Source: Loxodes magnus (lineage: Eukaryota > Ciliophora > Karyorelictea > Loxodida > Loxodidae). From it: a stretch of DNA of 64,000 bases. The first letter of the stretch is position 1; each line of letters begins with the position of its first letter. The stretch covers positions 111,567-175,566 of the forward strand of contig CAMPDV010000720.1 of NCBI GenBank assembly GCA_946699065.1, written 5' to 3'. Under the pieces are notes generated by a model. The model was not told the origin of the DNA and did not search any database. It saw only the letters and a program-made list of their open reading frames with translations. Positions 52,375-62,942 of the stretch are shown here, piece after piece. The translations under genes were made by a program, and so were the position numbers.

Positions 52375-53446
52375 ATGGAGAAAAAAGAAAAGCAATTTAC
52401 TAAAAGTATTTTTTTAAGAAAACTCCTAAGAGCGAGAAACCACATCCTAGGGAAAGTATCTCTACTTCATTTCAAGTATGAAATTCTGCCCAACTTATGC
52501 TACTAAAAACTAATAAATAAAATCAGTTATGACCAAAGTAAAGGTATTTTTTGAATATTTTTTAGACTAAATCCTCACTGGTCACACCTCAGCTGTTTTA
52601 TCGGTATCCATATCAAGTGACCGTAATTGAATTGTATCAGGTTCAGGATGTTCTGAATATTCAATAAATATCTGGAATTTCCAGACAGGTACTCTCCTAA
52701 GAACTATAACAGGACATACTTTACATGTTAACTCGGTAGTAATCTCCCCTGACTCTAACTATATTATATCAGTATCTTGGGATAAAACCATAAAGATCTG
52801 AAATTCATAGACTGGTTCTCTCTTAAGAACTATAACAGGACATACTGATACAGTTTAATTGGTAGTAATCTCTCCTGACTCTAAATATATTATATCAGGA
52901 TCTGATGATAAAACCATAAAGATCTGAAATTTCCACAATGGTGCTCTCCTAAGAACTATAACAGGACATGCTTCTGATGTTTAATCGGTTGTAATCTCCT
53001 ATGACTCTAAATATATTATATCGGGATCTTTGCATAAAACCATAAAGATCTGAAATTTCAAGACTGGACTTCCTGCGCGAATTCTTTATGAACATTCAGG
53101 CTGAGTTTTATCGGTGATAGTGTCTAAGGATGATAAGTATATAATATCGGGTTCGGTTGACAGTAATATTAAGATATGGGACTTCTCTTCTGGTTAGTGT
53201 ATTCGTACTCTTCAAGGTCATGCAGATGGTATATCAAGACTTCAGTTAAGTGTTGATTCAAGTGTTATATTTTCTGGTTCAAGAGATAAAACAATCAAGA
53301 TCTGGAACTTTGATAAGGGTGAGTGTATATAGACTTTGTAAGGACATACAGAATCAATATATTCTATAGCATTGAGTGTTGATAATAGATGGTTGGTATC
53401 GGGAGGATATGACAAGACGATAAGAAAGTGGAGGGTTTTGAGATGA
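52375..53446 (+). CDS. WD40-repeat protein (seven-bladed propeller), one 22-nt intron
   Basis: Two exons, 52375-52543 and 52566-53446, encode 349 residues ending at TGA 53444-53446. The first 56 residues are a Lys-rich helical region starting MEKKEKQFTKS. Seven WD repeats follow (about residues 60-347), each with GH, a D-x-K/S loop and a closing IKIW-type strand. In four of them the closing or structural Trp is TGA (52799, 52925, 53051, 53102), in others TGG; Gln is TAA at 52856, TAG at 52808 and CAA/CAG elsewhere. The intron was chosen because removing GT...AG joins a phase-1 codon and restores the frame, and because the paralogue at 62943 has one at the same codon. WD40 propellers are scaffolds for protein complexes; the partner cannot be told from sequence. 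Confidence 0.93.
52544..52565 (+). other. 22-nt intron of the WD40 gene
   Basis: GTATTTTTTGAATATTTTTTAG, phase 1, between codons for S-K and D-Q-I-L. Without removal the N-terminal frame and the WD frame do not join. Confidence 0.85.
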
Positions 53447-53974
53447 GTAATTTATGATTTGACTTAATTTAATTTTACGATTAAAGATATAAATTATTGG
53501 TTATTCATTTAAATGAATGGTTAATGGTAATTATGTTTGTAGTTTTTGAAGTGTTTGCTTAATGCTTTTTATTGATTTAAAAGGTTTTATATTCTTATCT
53601 TAAGAAAAGTTTGAGTAAATAATATAGGTTATTGAAAATTAGTGAAAGTATGTGATTTAAAAATGGTTATGTTTAAAAATATTTTAAATATAATTATAGT
53701 AAATGAAGAGAAATAATAAATTTAAGTATTTTTTCATTTAATGAAATTTGTTATTGATTTATTTTTAACTTTTATTTTATTTTTAGATTTTGTAAAATTT
53801 CAAGGTAAGTAAAAGATTTAAATTCTGAATAAATTTTGATTTTTTTGTGAAGTAGTTAAAATATTATTTATAATGGCAAAGTTAGTTTATAATCTTGATT
53901 ATTATTTAAAAAATGTAATTAAGTGTTTCATTTTATTTATTTTAAATTAAATTTTGTTTATTATTATTTATTAT
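53447..53974. other. Spacer, no feature seen
   Basis: A+T-rich; the 3' flank of the WD40 gene leads into the family B gag copy. Confidence 0.5.
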
Positions 53975-53994
53975 TATTGACATATATATATAAA

Positions 53995-54858
53995 ATGGCT
54001 TCTAAGAAATAACAGAACTTTGAACAAAACATTTAAACAGGAAAATTCTCTAAAAAATAAAAAAGCGAAATAATTACAATGAGTGAAAGTGAGAAATATG
54101 ATTGATATGACGAACATTAACCACTTGGAAATCCAGAATTAAAAAAAACTTCGGACACAAACTCAAATAGAAATATTATCTAAGTCATTAAAAGAGCTTA
54201 TGTTTAAAAATAGATACCTCACTGATAAAGTAGAAAAATTAGAAAAACTAATAACGTCTTTACTTGAGAAACAATATTAATCATCATAAGAAATAGAAGA
54301 CAAACTGGAACAAAGAATTCTTTAAATTTAATAATAAATTCAGGTTACGCCATTTTCGTTTTAACAGAATTAATCAGATTCTATGGAAATAGAAAATGAA
54401 GCATCAAATTAAAATAAACAGTAAACGTTTATTTAAAATAAGTAGTAAATTTAAATTAAATAAGTGTTACAGGAATAATAGTTTAAAAGAAGAATAAAAT
54501 GCTACGTGTGCAATAAATAACACCAATGAAAATACTGCTACTAACTAAGCGAAATTTAAAGAAAGAATAAATAAGATATTTTTAGAAAACTATTTAGGAT
54601 ATATCCAACATAAAGCGGAAAAATTTATAGAAAAAAATTCTTTAATTCAAATCTTAATCCTTGGATAAATAATTAGAAACGCTAAGTGCAAGACCAAAAC
54701 TATTCCGAATATTAAAGGATGGTGCACTAATGAAGTGCTACACCGCCTAACTAAGCCTAGTAGGAATTCAAGACAAACTAATAGAGACAAGCTGATAGAA
54801 TAGGTCAGATGGCTGACTACTAAGGCTTTAACAAAGTTTTTTAACTTTAACTTTTTTT
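53995..54858 (+). pseudogene. gag-like gene, family B copy 2
   Basis: ATG 53995 follows CATATATATATAAA. The N-terminus runs in frame through MASKKQQNFEQN and MSESEKYDWYDEH; one extra A in an A-run near 54146 then shifts the frame. The coiled coil DKVEKLEKLITSLLEKQ, the motif SDSMEIEN, the zinc knuckle CYVCNKQHQWKYC (about 54503-54541) and IYRKKFFNS lie in one frame afterwards. The hairpin is at 54716-54746. Each family B copy is intact where the other is broken, so both are probably inactive relics of one active element. Confidence 0.75.
54716..54746 (+). other. Conserved bulged hairpin in family B copy 2
   Basis: Same fold and sequence as 25885-25914. Confidence 0.65.
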
Positions 54859-54859
54859 T

Positions 54860-55990
54860 GTAAACTTTATGAATCTTCACTATCATGAGTCTTGATTTTT
54901 TTAAATCTTCTTTATTGATTTTTTCCTATAGATCAACTTTAACTCATTTTTATTAGATTCTTGGACTTTATATTAGATATAGGATGCTTCTTTATTTACT
55001 TGAAATATTCTTTTCCTATAGAGCGAGCCTTTTTAATTGTATTAATTCTTAAGTAAAATTTGCTTTTAGTTTCTATTATTCTTTGTTCTTCTTATTTAAA
55101 TTGGTATAAAATTTCTTAATTTATGTCTGGTCACTTGCAGTTTCAGCAAATCATAGTTTTTCAGTTGGAAATATCTTATGTTGTAGGTTATTGTTTTTTT
55201 CCATTGCACTGTTATATATTTAGGATTATGCTGGCTTATAGATTCTATATTCTAAATTTCTCTTACGGTCTATTTTATCTATAAAATTCTCCCTTAGATT
55301 TGCTAAAATGATGAATTTAGAACTAAATACTATCGTAATGTTAATTTTTCAGATTTTAAATCTCCATAGAGTTTATTAAATTTTAAGTTCGCTAACAAAG
55401 ATCATTGACAATCTTTGCTAATTTTTGATTTCCCATATTAAGAAAGAAATAATCGCTGATATATCTTATTAAGAGTTATTAAGTTTTATTTGAGACTTCT
55501 GCTATTTCTCTAGTGTAATTTTATTTTTACAGTGTAGTCCGCCATTGAGATATTACGTGCACTTTAACCAATTTTTTTCAATTAAAAAAAATTTAACTTA
55601 ACCAGTTTGAAGCATTGTAAGGCCTTATGAAAAGTGATTAAGAGTTTCTTAAATTTATCCTATTTTGTCCCACTAAAAAAGATAAATTCAGCGTTTATCC
55701 GTTTACTTATTGGCATCTCTTGTTTTGTTAAAAAAATTATTGCAAAGATAGAGATATTATTTGCAATATTTAGATTTAAAGTATTGACAAATATGAAAAA
55801 ATTAGGAATCAAAAGAAAAAACTAAGAGTATTATATTAAAAAAGTATTTAAAGAGACTAGAAAAGGAGGAGTTTTGAATGAGATAAAGATTTTGTTTTGA
55901 ATAGAAAAATCTGATAGTAATTTTTATCTTAGGTATCTATTTTTAAGTTTATATAAATTAATATACTACCTTAAAAAATATTGTGCCGCT
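54860..55990 (-). pseudogene. Decayed minus-strand gag-like relic and spacer
   Basis: On the minus strand, about 55440-55120, a Leu/Gln-rich helix is followed by NSMEIQN (compare SDSMEIEN in family B) and, in another frame, CWNCKWPD, which looks like the start of a zinc knuckle with its His lost. The evidence is weak. The remainder is A+T-rich. Confidence 0.3.
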
Positions 55991-56420
55991 GGGTAAAACT
56001 GGGCCAAAAATCTATTTATTATGAATATGGATGTAGGCAAGGTCAGGAGAACTAGTAAGCAATCTGGTGCTGTTTACATTGTATAGTGAGTAATCTCACA
56101 CTAGATTTCGTCACGGGGAAGGGTGGATAAGCTGTGACAAGACAAACTTAAATTGCCCGAGAGTTGTCGCTAGCAGTATGAAAGTTTGATTGAAGGCCTA
56201 CTAATAACTTAATTACTAATTCTTATTTTGATCTTATTCAAGAAGACTGGAGCATTTGATTTGAGCCTCAAGAATAGTTTTAAAAAGCAGATTCCCCATT
56301 TAGAGAAGCTGACGTGACTCAATGGACGAATAGAATGACAACAAGAAGTATGAGAACAATTTTTTTAATATTAAATATTAATATTGAAAGAACTGAGCGC
56401 CAACGAGTTTCTACGAACTC
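55990..56420 (+). mobile_element. GC-richer element ending in a hairpin-like tail
   Basis: About 400 bp of raised G+C. Its last 30 bases (56390-56420, CTGAGCGCCAACGAG and CTACGAACTC) match the sense strand of the hairpin module in sequence, but they fold better as a simple GAGTT/AACTC stem-loop. The orientation agrees with the rule that the module is near the 3' end. No coding frame or known RNA was recognised in the body. Confidence 0.45.
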
Positions 56421-57095
56421 TATAATAGTATTTATTTATTATTATTATTTATTAGATTAGTTATTGTAAATCTTTCTAGGAAAAATTTAAATTTAGGAAT
56501 TTTTTAATTTTTACTTTGTTTAAATCTTTAGGCCTATAAATTTTTTATGCCTTTTTTATATTTTATTCTTTTGTTTATTTAACGATTTGCAAAAAATATT
56601 TATAAAGCTTTAATTTTTGTTTATTTCTTCCATATCTTTTATAATTTCAATTTTTTTCTTTTTAGTTTAACAAAAGATTTTGCAACATTTTTTAATTTAA
56701 TTACTTTTAGCCATTTTCAAACATAAAAATGTATTTATATTTTTTATTTTTATTAATTTATATAAATAGAACTATTCACATATTAAAGAGATCTTATTCT
56801 TCTCTATTTTGTTATTTCCATTTAATTTTTTTTGTTTCTTTTCTTTTAAATTTTTCGTCATAAAATGTTTTTTAATTAAATTTTATTTTTTAATTTTAAA
56901 TGCAATTTTGATAAAAATTTAATTGTCAATACTGAAATGTTAAATTACCTATTAAGGTTAAATAAATTTTTCTTTTTTTTATAGTGTTAATTTATTAGAT
57001 TTTGATGGTGTAAAATTTTCTAAATTTAGGTAGTTATTTTCAACGTATATTTACGTGGTTTTTGCTTATAAGGAAATGCCTTTTTAAATTTAATA

Positions 57096-58244
57096 ATGTA
57101 AACTGAAAAACCCTAGATTTCGTAGTGTCAATCATGTAAAGGAGCTTTCGATAGGTAGATGAAAATCCCAATGATCCTTCCTTGCAAGCACAACATATGC
57201 TATATTTGTGTCAATGACCAGTTCAAGAAAAACATGAGCTTAGTATGTTTATTCTAAAGCTGCTAATAAGTCTATGAGATACATCCAGTAAATTTATAAA
57301 AAGATGACTAGTTACTCAGCCATCTAGAACAAAAGGGAGTTTTAGAAAGTATAGCATTACTAGAGAGATAATAGTAATAAATACATTAAGCTTATTCATA
57401 ATTGACTGAAGTCTATAGTAATTTCATCTAGTAGTTAATCAAGCATGTAAACAATTATATTTTCAAGGATAATATAAATCTACAAAGATAATTGAACTAA
57501 TAGGCTAAAAAAATACAAGGTTAACTAAAACGCTTGAAATTTTAAAAGTAATTATTCAATAACTAGGGAAGCAACTAATAATAGTACGTTTCATAAGTTT
57601 TAGCAACTGATTAATTAGAAAAGTAAGTATAAAAGTCGGTCTCTGATGCCTAAAGAGTCATATAGTAGAACAATTTGGTACCAACTAAAGTTTATGAGGA
57701 GTTAGACAGCTATAAATTCGGTCATGTTTAAATGATTTAGGAAAACAACCATCTTAAGAATGAAATCCAAAACTTGAATCTCTAAGTTTAGCAATTGCAA
57801 AAGTAGCTATCTTAATTATAAGATTCTTTAAGCCAATAGTAGTAATAAAAGCAGATAAAACCTATAGACATCTAAATAACAATTTTGTCTCCAAATAATA
57901 AATCAGTATCTCTATAAGTCAAATAAGAGACTACAATAAAGTAGGTAAAGGAATAGATCAACTCAAAAACTAATTTATTAGTTTAAGGTTTGGATATCGC
58001 TAAGAGTAGCTTCATTCTGGATGATAATAAAACTATAGCTCATTATAATACAGTAAACGGTGAATAGTTGCAAATGAAGTTCAGTAAGTTCAAATTTAAT
58101 ATTGGATAATAAAACTACTATAGACTGTATCTATTTATAATGCTAATAAAGAGAAAGGATGTAAGCTCGATCTCAAGCAAATTCTTATTTAGGGGGTAAT
58201 GTGATATTTAATAATTTTAAAACGTTAGATGGTAATTATTTTGA
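57096..58244 (+). CDS. RING-coiled-coil-ubiquitin-like protein
   Basis: Probable E3 ubiquitin ligase. ATG 57096 begins MQTEKPQISQCQSC. The RING finger has Cys 11 and 14, then LPCKHNICYIC (Cys 30, His 32, Cys 35, Cys 38), then Cys 51; the final ligand is probably Cys 56, giving C-x4-C instead of the usual C-x2-C. Residues about 80-250 are a Gln-rich coiled coil (TAA and TAG give most of the Gln). Residues about 257-335 form a ubiquitin-like fold: IQITILSPNNKSVSLQV, TIKQVKEQI, and then FILDDNKTIAHYNTVNGEQLQM, aligning with the beta-grasp strands of ubiquitin. It lacks a terminal Gly-Gly, so it is a domain and not a modifier. The first in-frame TGA is 58242-58244; a tandem TAATAA at 58107-58112, just after the fold, would be the end if TAA can also stop. 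One continuous frame, no intron needed. Confidence 0.88.
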
Positions 58245-58399
58245 TATCTAAAGATTGTAATATTCATTCTAAATAATCGTAATATTTAGATTGTAAGTTT
58301 CGGGTTTAAATAATCCTTACTTAAGGGGGTAAATTTCATTTAAAAACTTTATTTTATTTTATAGGTAAGTTTGAGTTTAAGTATCCTGAACCATAGAAA

Positions 58400-58905
58400 G
58401 TAAGAAGACATTTAATGTGAAAACGAAGATAGTAAGTAGACATTTAAAGTGAAACTGAAGATTGTAAATGGACATTTAATGTAAAAATGAAGCATGTAAG
58501 TTAATATTTAATGTGAAAATGAAGGAAGTAAGTTGACGCTCAATGTAAAAATGAAGATTGTAAATTAGCATTTAATGAGTAAATGAAGTTAGTAAGTTGA
58601 AATTTAATATGAAATGAAGTTGGTAAATTAACATTTAATGCGAAAATGAAGAATGTAAGTTGAAAATTAATGGGAAAATGAAGTATGTAAATTGATATTT
58701 AATGCGAAAATAAAGTTAGTAAGTTGACATTTAATGTGAAAATGAAGCAAGTAAATAGACATTTAATGTAAATGAAGATTGTAAGTCAACCTTTAATGTG
58801 AAAATGAAGCAAGTAAGCAGATATTTAATGTGAAAACGAAGGTTGTAAGTTGATATTCAATGTGAAAATGAAGAACGTAAGTTGACATTTAATGTTACAC
58901 TAGAA
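58400..58905 (+). repeat. 32-bp tandem repeat, about 15 units
   Basis: The unit is approximately GTAAGTTGACATTTAATG followed by TGAAAATGAAGAA; it starts at 58400, 58432, 58464 and 58496 and runs on to about 58905, with substitutions and a few shortened units. A period of 32 is not a multiple of three, which argues against coding. It lies about 150 bp downstream of the RING-UBL gene. Confidence 0.9.
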
Positions 58906-59815
58906 CGTAAGGAGTTATTTTGTTTTAGGATGTAAGAAATCCTTATAGGATATTTATTTAGATTGTAGATAATTATAATTATTTCTGAATAGGTGGTAAC
59001 ATACTTAATTGCTATTATAGAATGTATGAAAATTTGAAAATATTTAAGGGGGTAAGATCAGTTATAGAAATAAGGATGTAATTTATTATCATTAATACAG
59101 TGATAAATTGTTGAGAACTCTATCGAACTTAATACTTTATTAAGATTCTATTTAATTAAAAAATTATATAAGATAGTATTTTAATTTTATTTAAATTTAA
59201 GATAAATTATAAAAATAAAGATAAGCAACTATAAATTTATAGAAGCAAAGTAAATCATACAAATATAAATTAGCTTATTATGCTTTTATTTTGGATGACT
59301 ATAAACTCCTTTATTTAGCTTAATGAAAATGATATTATCTTAATAAAAACTAAATGCATATCTCGTTGTTTAATAAATTAAGTTTCGAATTAAGATTTTA
59401 ATAAATATAGTGACAGTTATCAAGATATTAGCAAGATTAGATAGATAAAAAGATTTTGTTTCTTTGAAGGGATTAATTCTATCAGTAGATAATAAATCGA
59501 CAGGATTGAAGTTTGATCTTATCAATAGAATTGGAAATTTTAAGTAAAGTGAACCTCAGTTTCATCTATTTTTTATTTATTTCAGAAAATTATCATATAA
59601 AAGGAATTAAAAAATGTTGAAAGGTAATATAAAAGAGCAAAGAATTATAGTTTTAAATTTAAAAATATGTAATTAAATCAAACTGTAAAAATGTAAAAAT
59701 TGCTTCAAATAGTTTTAATTTAGAAAAGCATCTAGGAATGTTAGATAAAAAAAATAAAAATAGTGAAAAGAAATATATTTGTACTTTGCCATTTAAAAGT
59801 TTATTAAAAATAATT
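58906..59815. other. Spacer, no feature seen
   Basis: A+T-rich; no motif recognised. Confidence 0.5.
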
Positions 59816-59819
59816 TAAT

Positions 59820-60102
59820 TTAAATAGGGTGGTCCTTACCTTTTAAGGTCGCGAGAAGAATTCCCCAGAGATGAACTGACTGTGAAGCAACCTTTTCTAA
59901 ATGTTGGACTTGACTAATCTCTTCATTATAGGTTGGAAATCTACCTGTAATCGCGTGGTGGAGTCCTGTGCTTTGGAGATTTTGAACCGCAACTCTGCCC
60001 ATAAATAGAAGAGAGAATGCTATGGGAATATTGGAGATTAATGAGACTTATAAATTGACTTTTTTAAAGAGATGCGGCCTATTGTAGGGCTACGCACTAT
60101 AA
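59820..60102 (+). mobile_element. Diverged H1 retroelement (plus strand)
   Basis: The only H1 relative on the plus strand. It keeps the opening TTTAAATAGGGTGG of the 338-690 copy and the GNLPVIA core (compare GNVPVIA), and ends in the hairpin at 60070-60100. There the stems are rewritten as TGCG/CGCA outside and GCC/GGC inside. Confidence 0.5.
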
Positions 60103-60949
60103 TAACATTTTTTTTAATAAAAAATTTATTTTATTTGAATATGACTTTTTTTATCTTTTTTATATTTAAAAAAATTGAGGATAAAATTGTCAATTATTTA
60201 TAAGAGAATAATTTATATTTTTTAAATATGATTTTAAAAATGCTTTACTAAAATTTCTGTTAAACATTTTTAAATAAATTAAAAAATTTAAATAAAAACT
60301 CGATTTTTTTTTTTTAATTAAATATAAGAACCAAATATAATTATATGTAACAATTTATTATCAGAATTAATATAAGAGTTAATTGTAAAAAAATATAAGA
60401 ATTAATTGCAATAAAAAATTAAAATAAATAAATATTTAATTTTTTATATATTTTACTTAATGAGATTTTATTTACTTATTTTCATAATTTTGATAATTTT
60501 TTACGAATAAATTGTGGGAATAATAATAAAGATTTTTGTGAAGTATCCTTTCAAAAAATGTATTGGTTGATAAAGCTTCTAAAAAAGGAAATTAAAAAAG
60601 TTTGATATAAAATTGAGTTTTATTTTAATTTTTTAATTCAAAAACAATTTTAATTTTGATACAATTATATAAAAATTAAAAATATTTAAATTTAGTATGT
60701 CACAAAAATCTTTTGTGGTAAAATCCTCGATAATTTTTATTTTATTTTTTAGTACATTAACCTTAACTTTTACGATAACAATCAAAAAAAATCTTGCTCC
60801 ATTTGAAAAATTTGATTCTTTTCAAAACGTATAATTTTTAAGCAATTTAAATTCTTTTCAAATAGACACATATTAGAATTTTTTATTTATAAAATTAAAA
60901 AAATTTATATTAATTTATAATCATCCTCAAATTTTAAAAGATAAAAAAT

Positions 60950-61790
60950 GTAAAAAAGGTAAAATTAAATTTATAGTCCTCAAAAAGAACTTCACAACTA
61001 ACTTGATTCCGCTTTCTCACAAATTAAAGGATGATTTAGGACTTCGTTAGTCCGCCATCCTTATCTCCCACACAAATACCATTTTTTCTTTTATTTTCTA
61101 TTTCAATTTTCGTTTTATTCTTGAAGTCTTGAGTTGTAAAATTTCTTTCTATATATTTATTCTATTCTCTTTAGTCAAATGCAGAAAAGTTCGTCTAATA
61201 TTTATTTCTTATTATTTCTTTCATTTTCATTTTTCTTTCAGCACTATCTCCAGCAGTGGTTTTTCTGACATATATAGCACCTGATCTTTCTACAATAGTA
61301 ATTTATCTTATTTGTCTCTTATTATTATTATTCAGGTTCGATTTCCATAGGAATGCTTGATTACTAATCTTGTAATTTTTAAACTGCTAGATGTTATTAT
61401 TCTAACCTTATTTAAAGTACTTTAATTTCATATAAGAATCTAGAGAATTGGAATTAAAATAATTAAGGAACTTCATCGAATTATTTGTCAATATCTTCAA
61501 ATTTAGCTACTATAGACTCTTAAAGCTTATCAAGAATTTCTTGTATGGATGGAAATTATAGATCTAGTAATTAAATCAATTTATCTAACATTTTTTCTAA
61601 TTTTCTACTCTTAATCTTTGCTGCTTTAGCTCATATTATATATTTGATATCCTTTGCTGCACTGATTACGCAAAGGATGCCTAAGATTATTATTCTTAGT
61701 TCTATTAAGATGACTATTCAATTAAATTAGGTAGCCATTCTTTATTTTAATAATATTGCTAATAGAGATCTATCACCTCTTAGGTTCCAT
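60950..61790 (-). pseudogene. gag-like gene, family D copy 2 (minus strand)
   Basis: The minus-strand ATG at 61790-61788 begins MEPKRW. The PNLIE segment and Gln-rich lead-in match family D copy 1. The coiled coil (LEKMLDKLIQLLDLQ) is broken from its N-terminal part by a one-base deletion, and the ATG is out of frame with it. The zinc knuckle CYICQKNHCWRQC (C-x2-C-x3-H-x4-C, about 61292-61254) is intact here, unlike in copy 1. IYRKKFYNS follows, then WRTNEVL inside the hairpin at 61029-61060. A retroelement nucleic-acid-binding protein relic. Confidence 0.7.
61029..61060 (-). other. Conserved bulged hairpin in family D copy 2
   Basis: On the minus strand: GGATG, GGAC, loop TAACGAA, GTCC, bulge, CATCC. 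Both stems are perfect yet differ in sequence from those of H1, H2 and B. Confidence 0.65.
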
Positions 61791-62942
61791 GCTTTTATGT
61801 AAAATAAACTTAAATTTGAGAATTCCTTTCTTTAATTTTATAGCACTATATTATAAATTTTCTTCTGATATTTTGAAAATTTCTTTAATTTATTCCATCG
61901 CAAAAATCTTTGGTAGAATAAAACTCTGAGAAATTTTTTTTTCGTTTTAACAACTTTTTTCCATTTATCAACTTTTGAATTTATCCTTATTATCTCTGAT
62001 TTTTTTCCTATAATTTTGTAAAATTTTTAATTAATGGTTTTTCAAAACTTAGATATCTAACTTATTCTTTTTATCCCCAAAATTAAAATTTCTGTCCATT
62101 CTCAAATCTTATCTAGTATAAAACGTGGAACAAAAACGCATTTTTTTTAATTTTTAATAATTTATTTTTCTCTCTTCACTTTAGCAAATCTTTATACGTT
62201 CATATACATTTTCTAAAGCCTCACAATCTTCCATTTTCGTTTTTTCATTCAAAATTTTTTTCTTTAATTTTTCGATTTTTTATAAATTTTTATAAAAAAA
62301 GGCTAATTAAAATTGATTAATAAATTAAACCTAAATTAAAAATTATAATTAAATATTAAATTAAATTTTTATAAATTTTAAGCTAAAATTAATTTATACT
62401 TTTTTAAATATATTCATAGTTTTAATCAGAATTAGTAATCCATCGTTAAAAACACCTATAGTACAAATATTTCAGCAAAAAAGGACTAATAAACTTTTAC
62501 TAATGTTATAACACTTAAATTAATACTTAAATACCAAAATTTAAATTAATTAAAATGCTTTTTTATATTTATTTTAAATAAATTAAACCATACACCTTTT
62601 AAAACTTTTGATACTTAACAATCTAAAATCTTTATATTATTTATTACATACTTCTTAATTAAATAAATATAAATATAAATATCTCACTCTAACAAACTTT
62701 GCCAAGATTGAAAATAAGTTCTTAAAACATATATTAGTAAACTTAAGTCATAATGTTTTAAACATTAAAAAAAGCATTAAGATTTATTGAAATCTTAGCT
62801 ACAATGAAATATTAATATCTTTTAATTAATCATCACTCATTAAATATCTTATACTCCCTTTTAAATTTATAAAGTTTTAATTGTATTTCATAATTAACTT
62901 CTTAAAATTTAAAAATTATAAGTCTAAAATTCTTACATACTC
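61791..62942. other. Spacer, no feature seen
   Basis: A+T-rich, low complexity in places. Confidence 0.5.

Noticed and set aside
56030..56110. Possible signal-recognition-particle RNA domain (AGGTCAGG and TAAGCAAT)
   Set aside because: The tetraloop and the symmetric loop of helix 8 do not form, and the element ends like a retroelement.
59820..60002. Standard-code ORF of 60 codons on the minus strand
   Set aside because: It is antisense to the diverged plus-strand H1 element.
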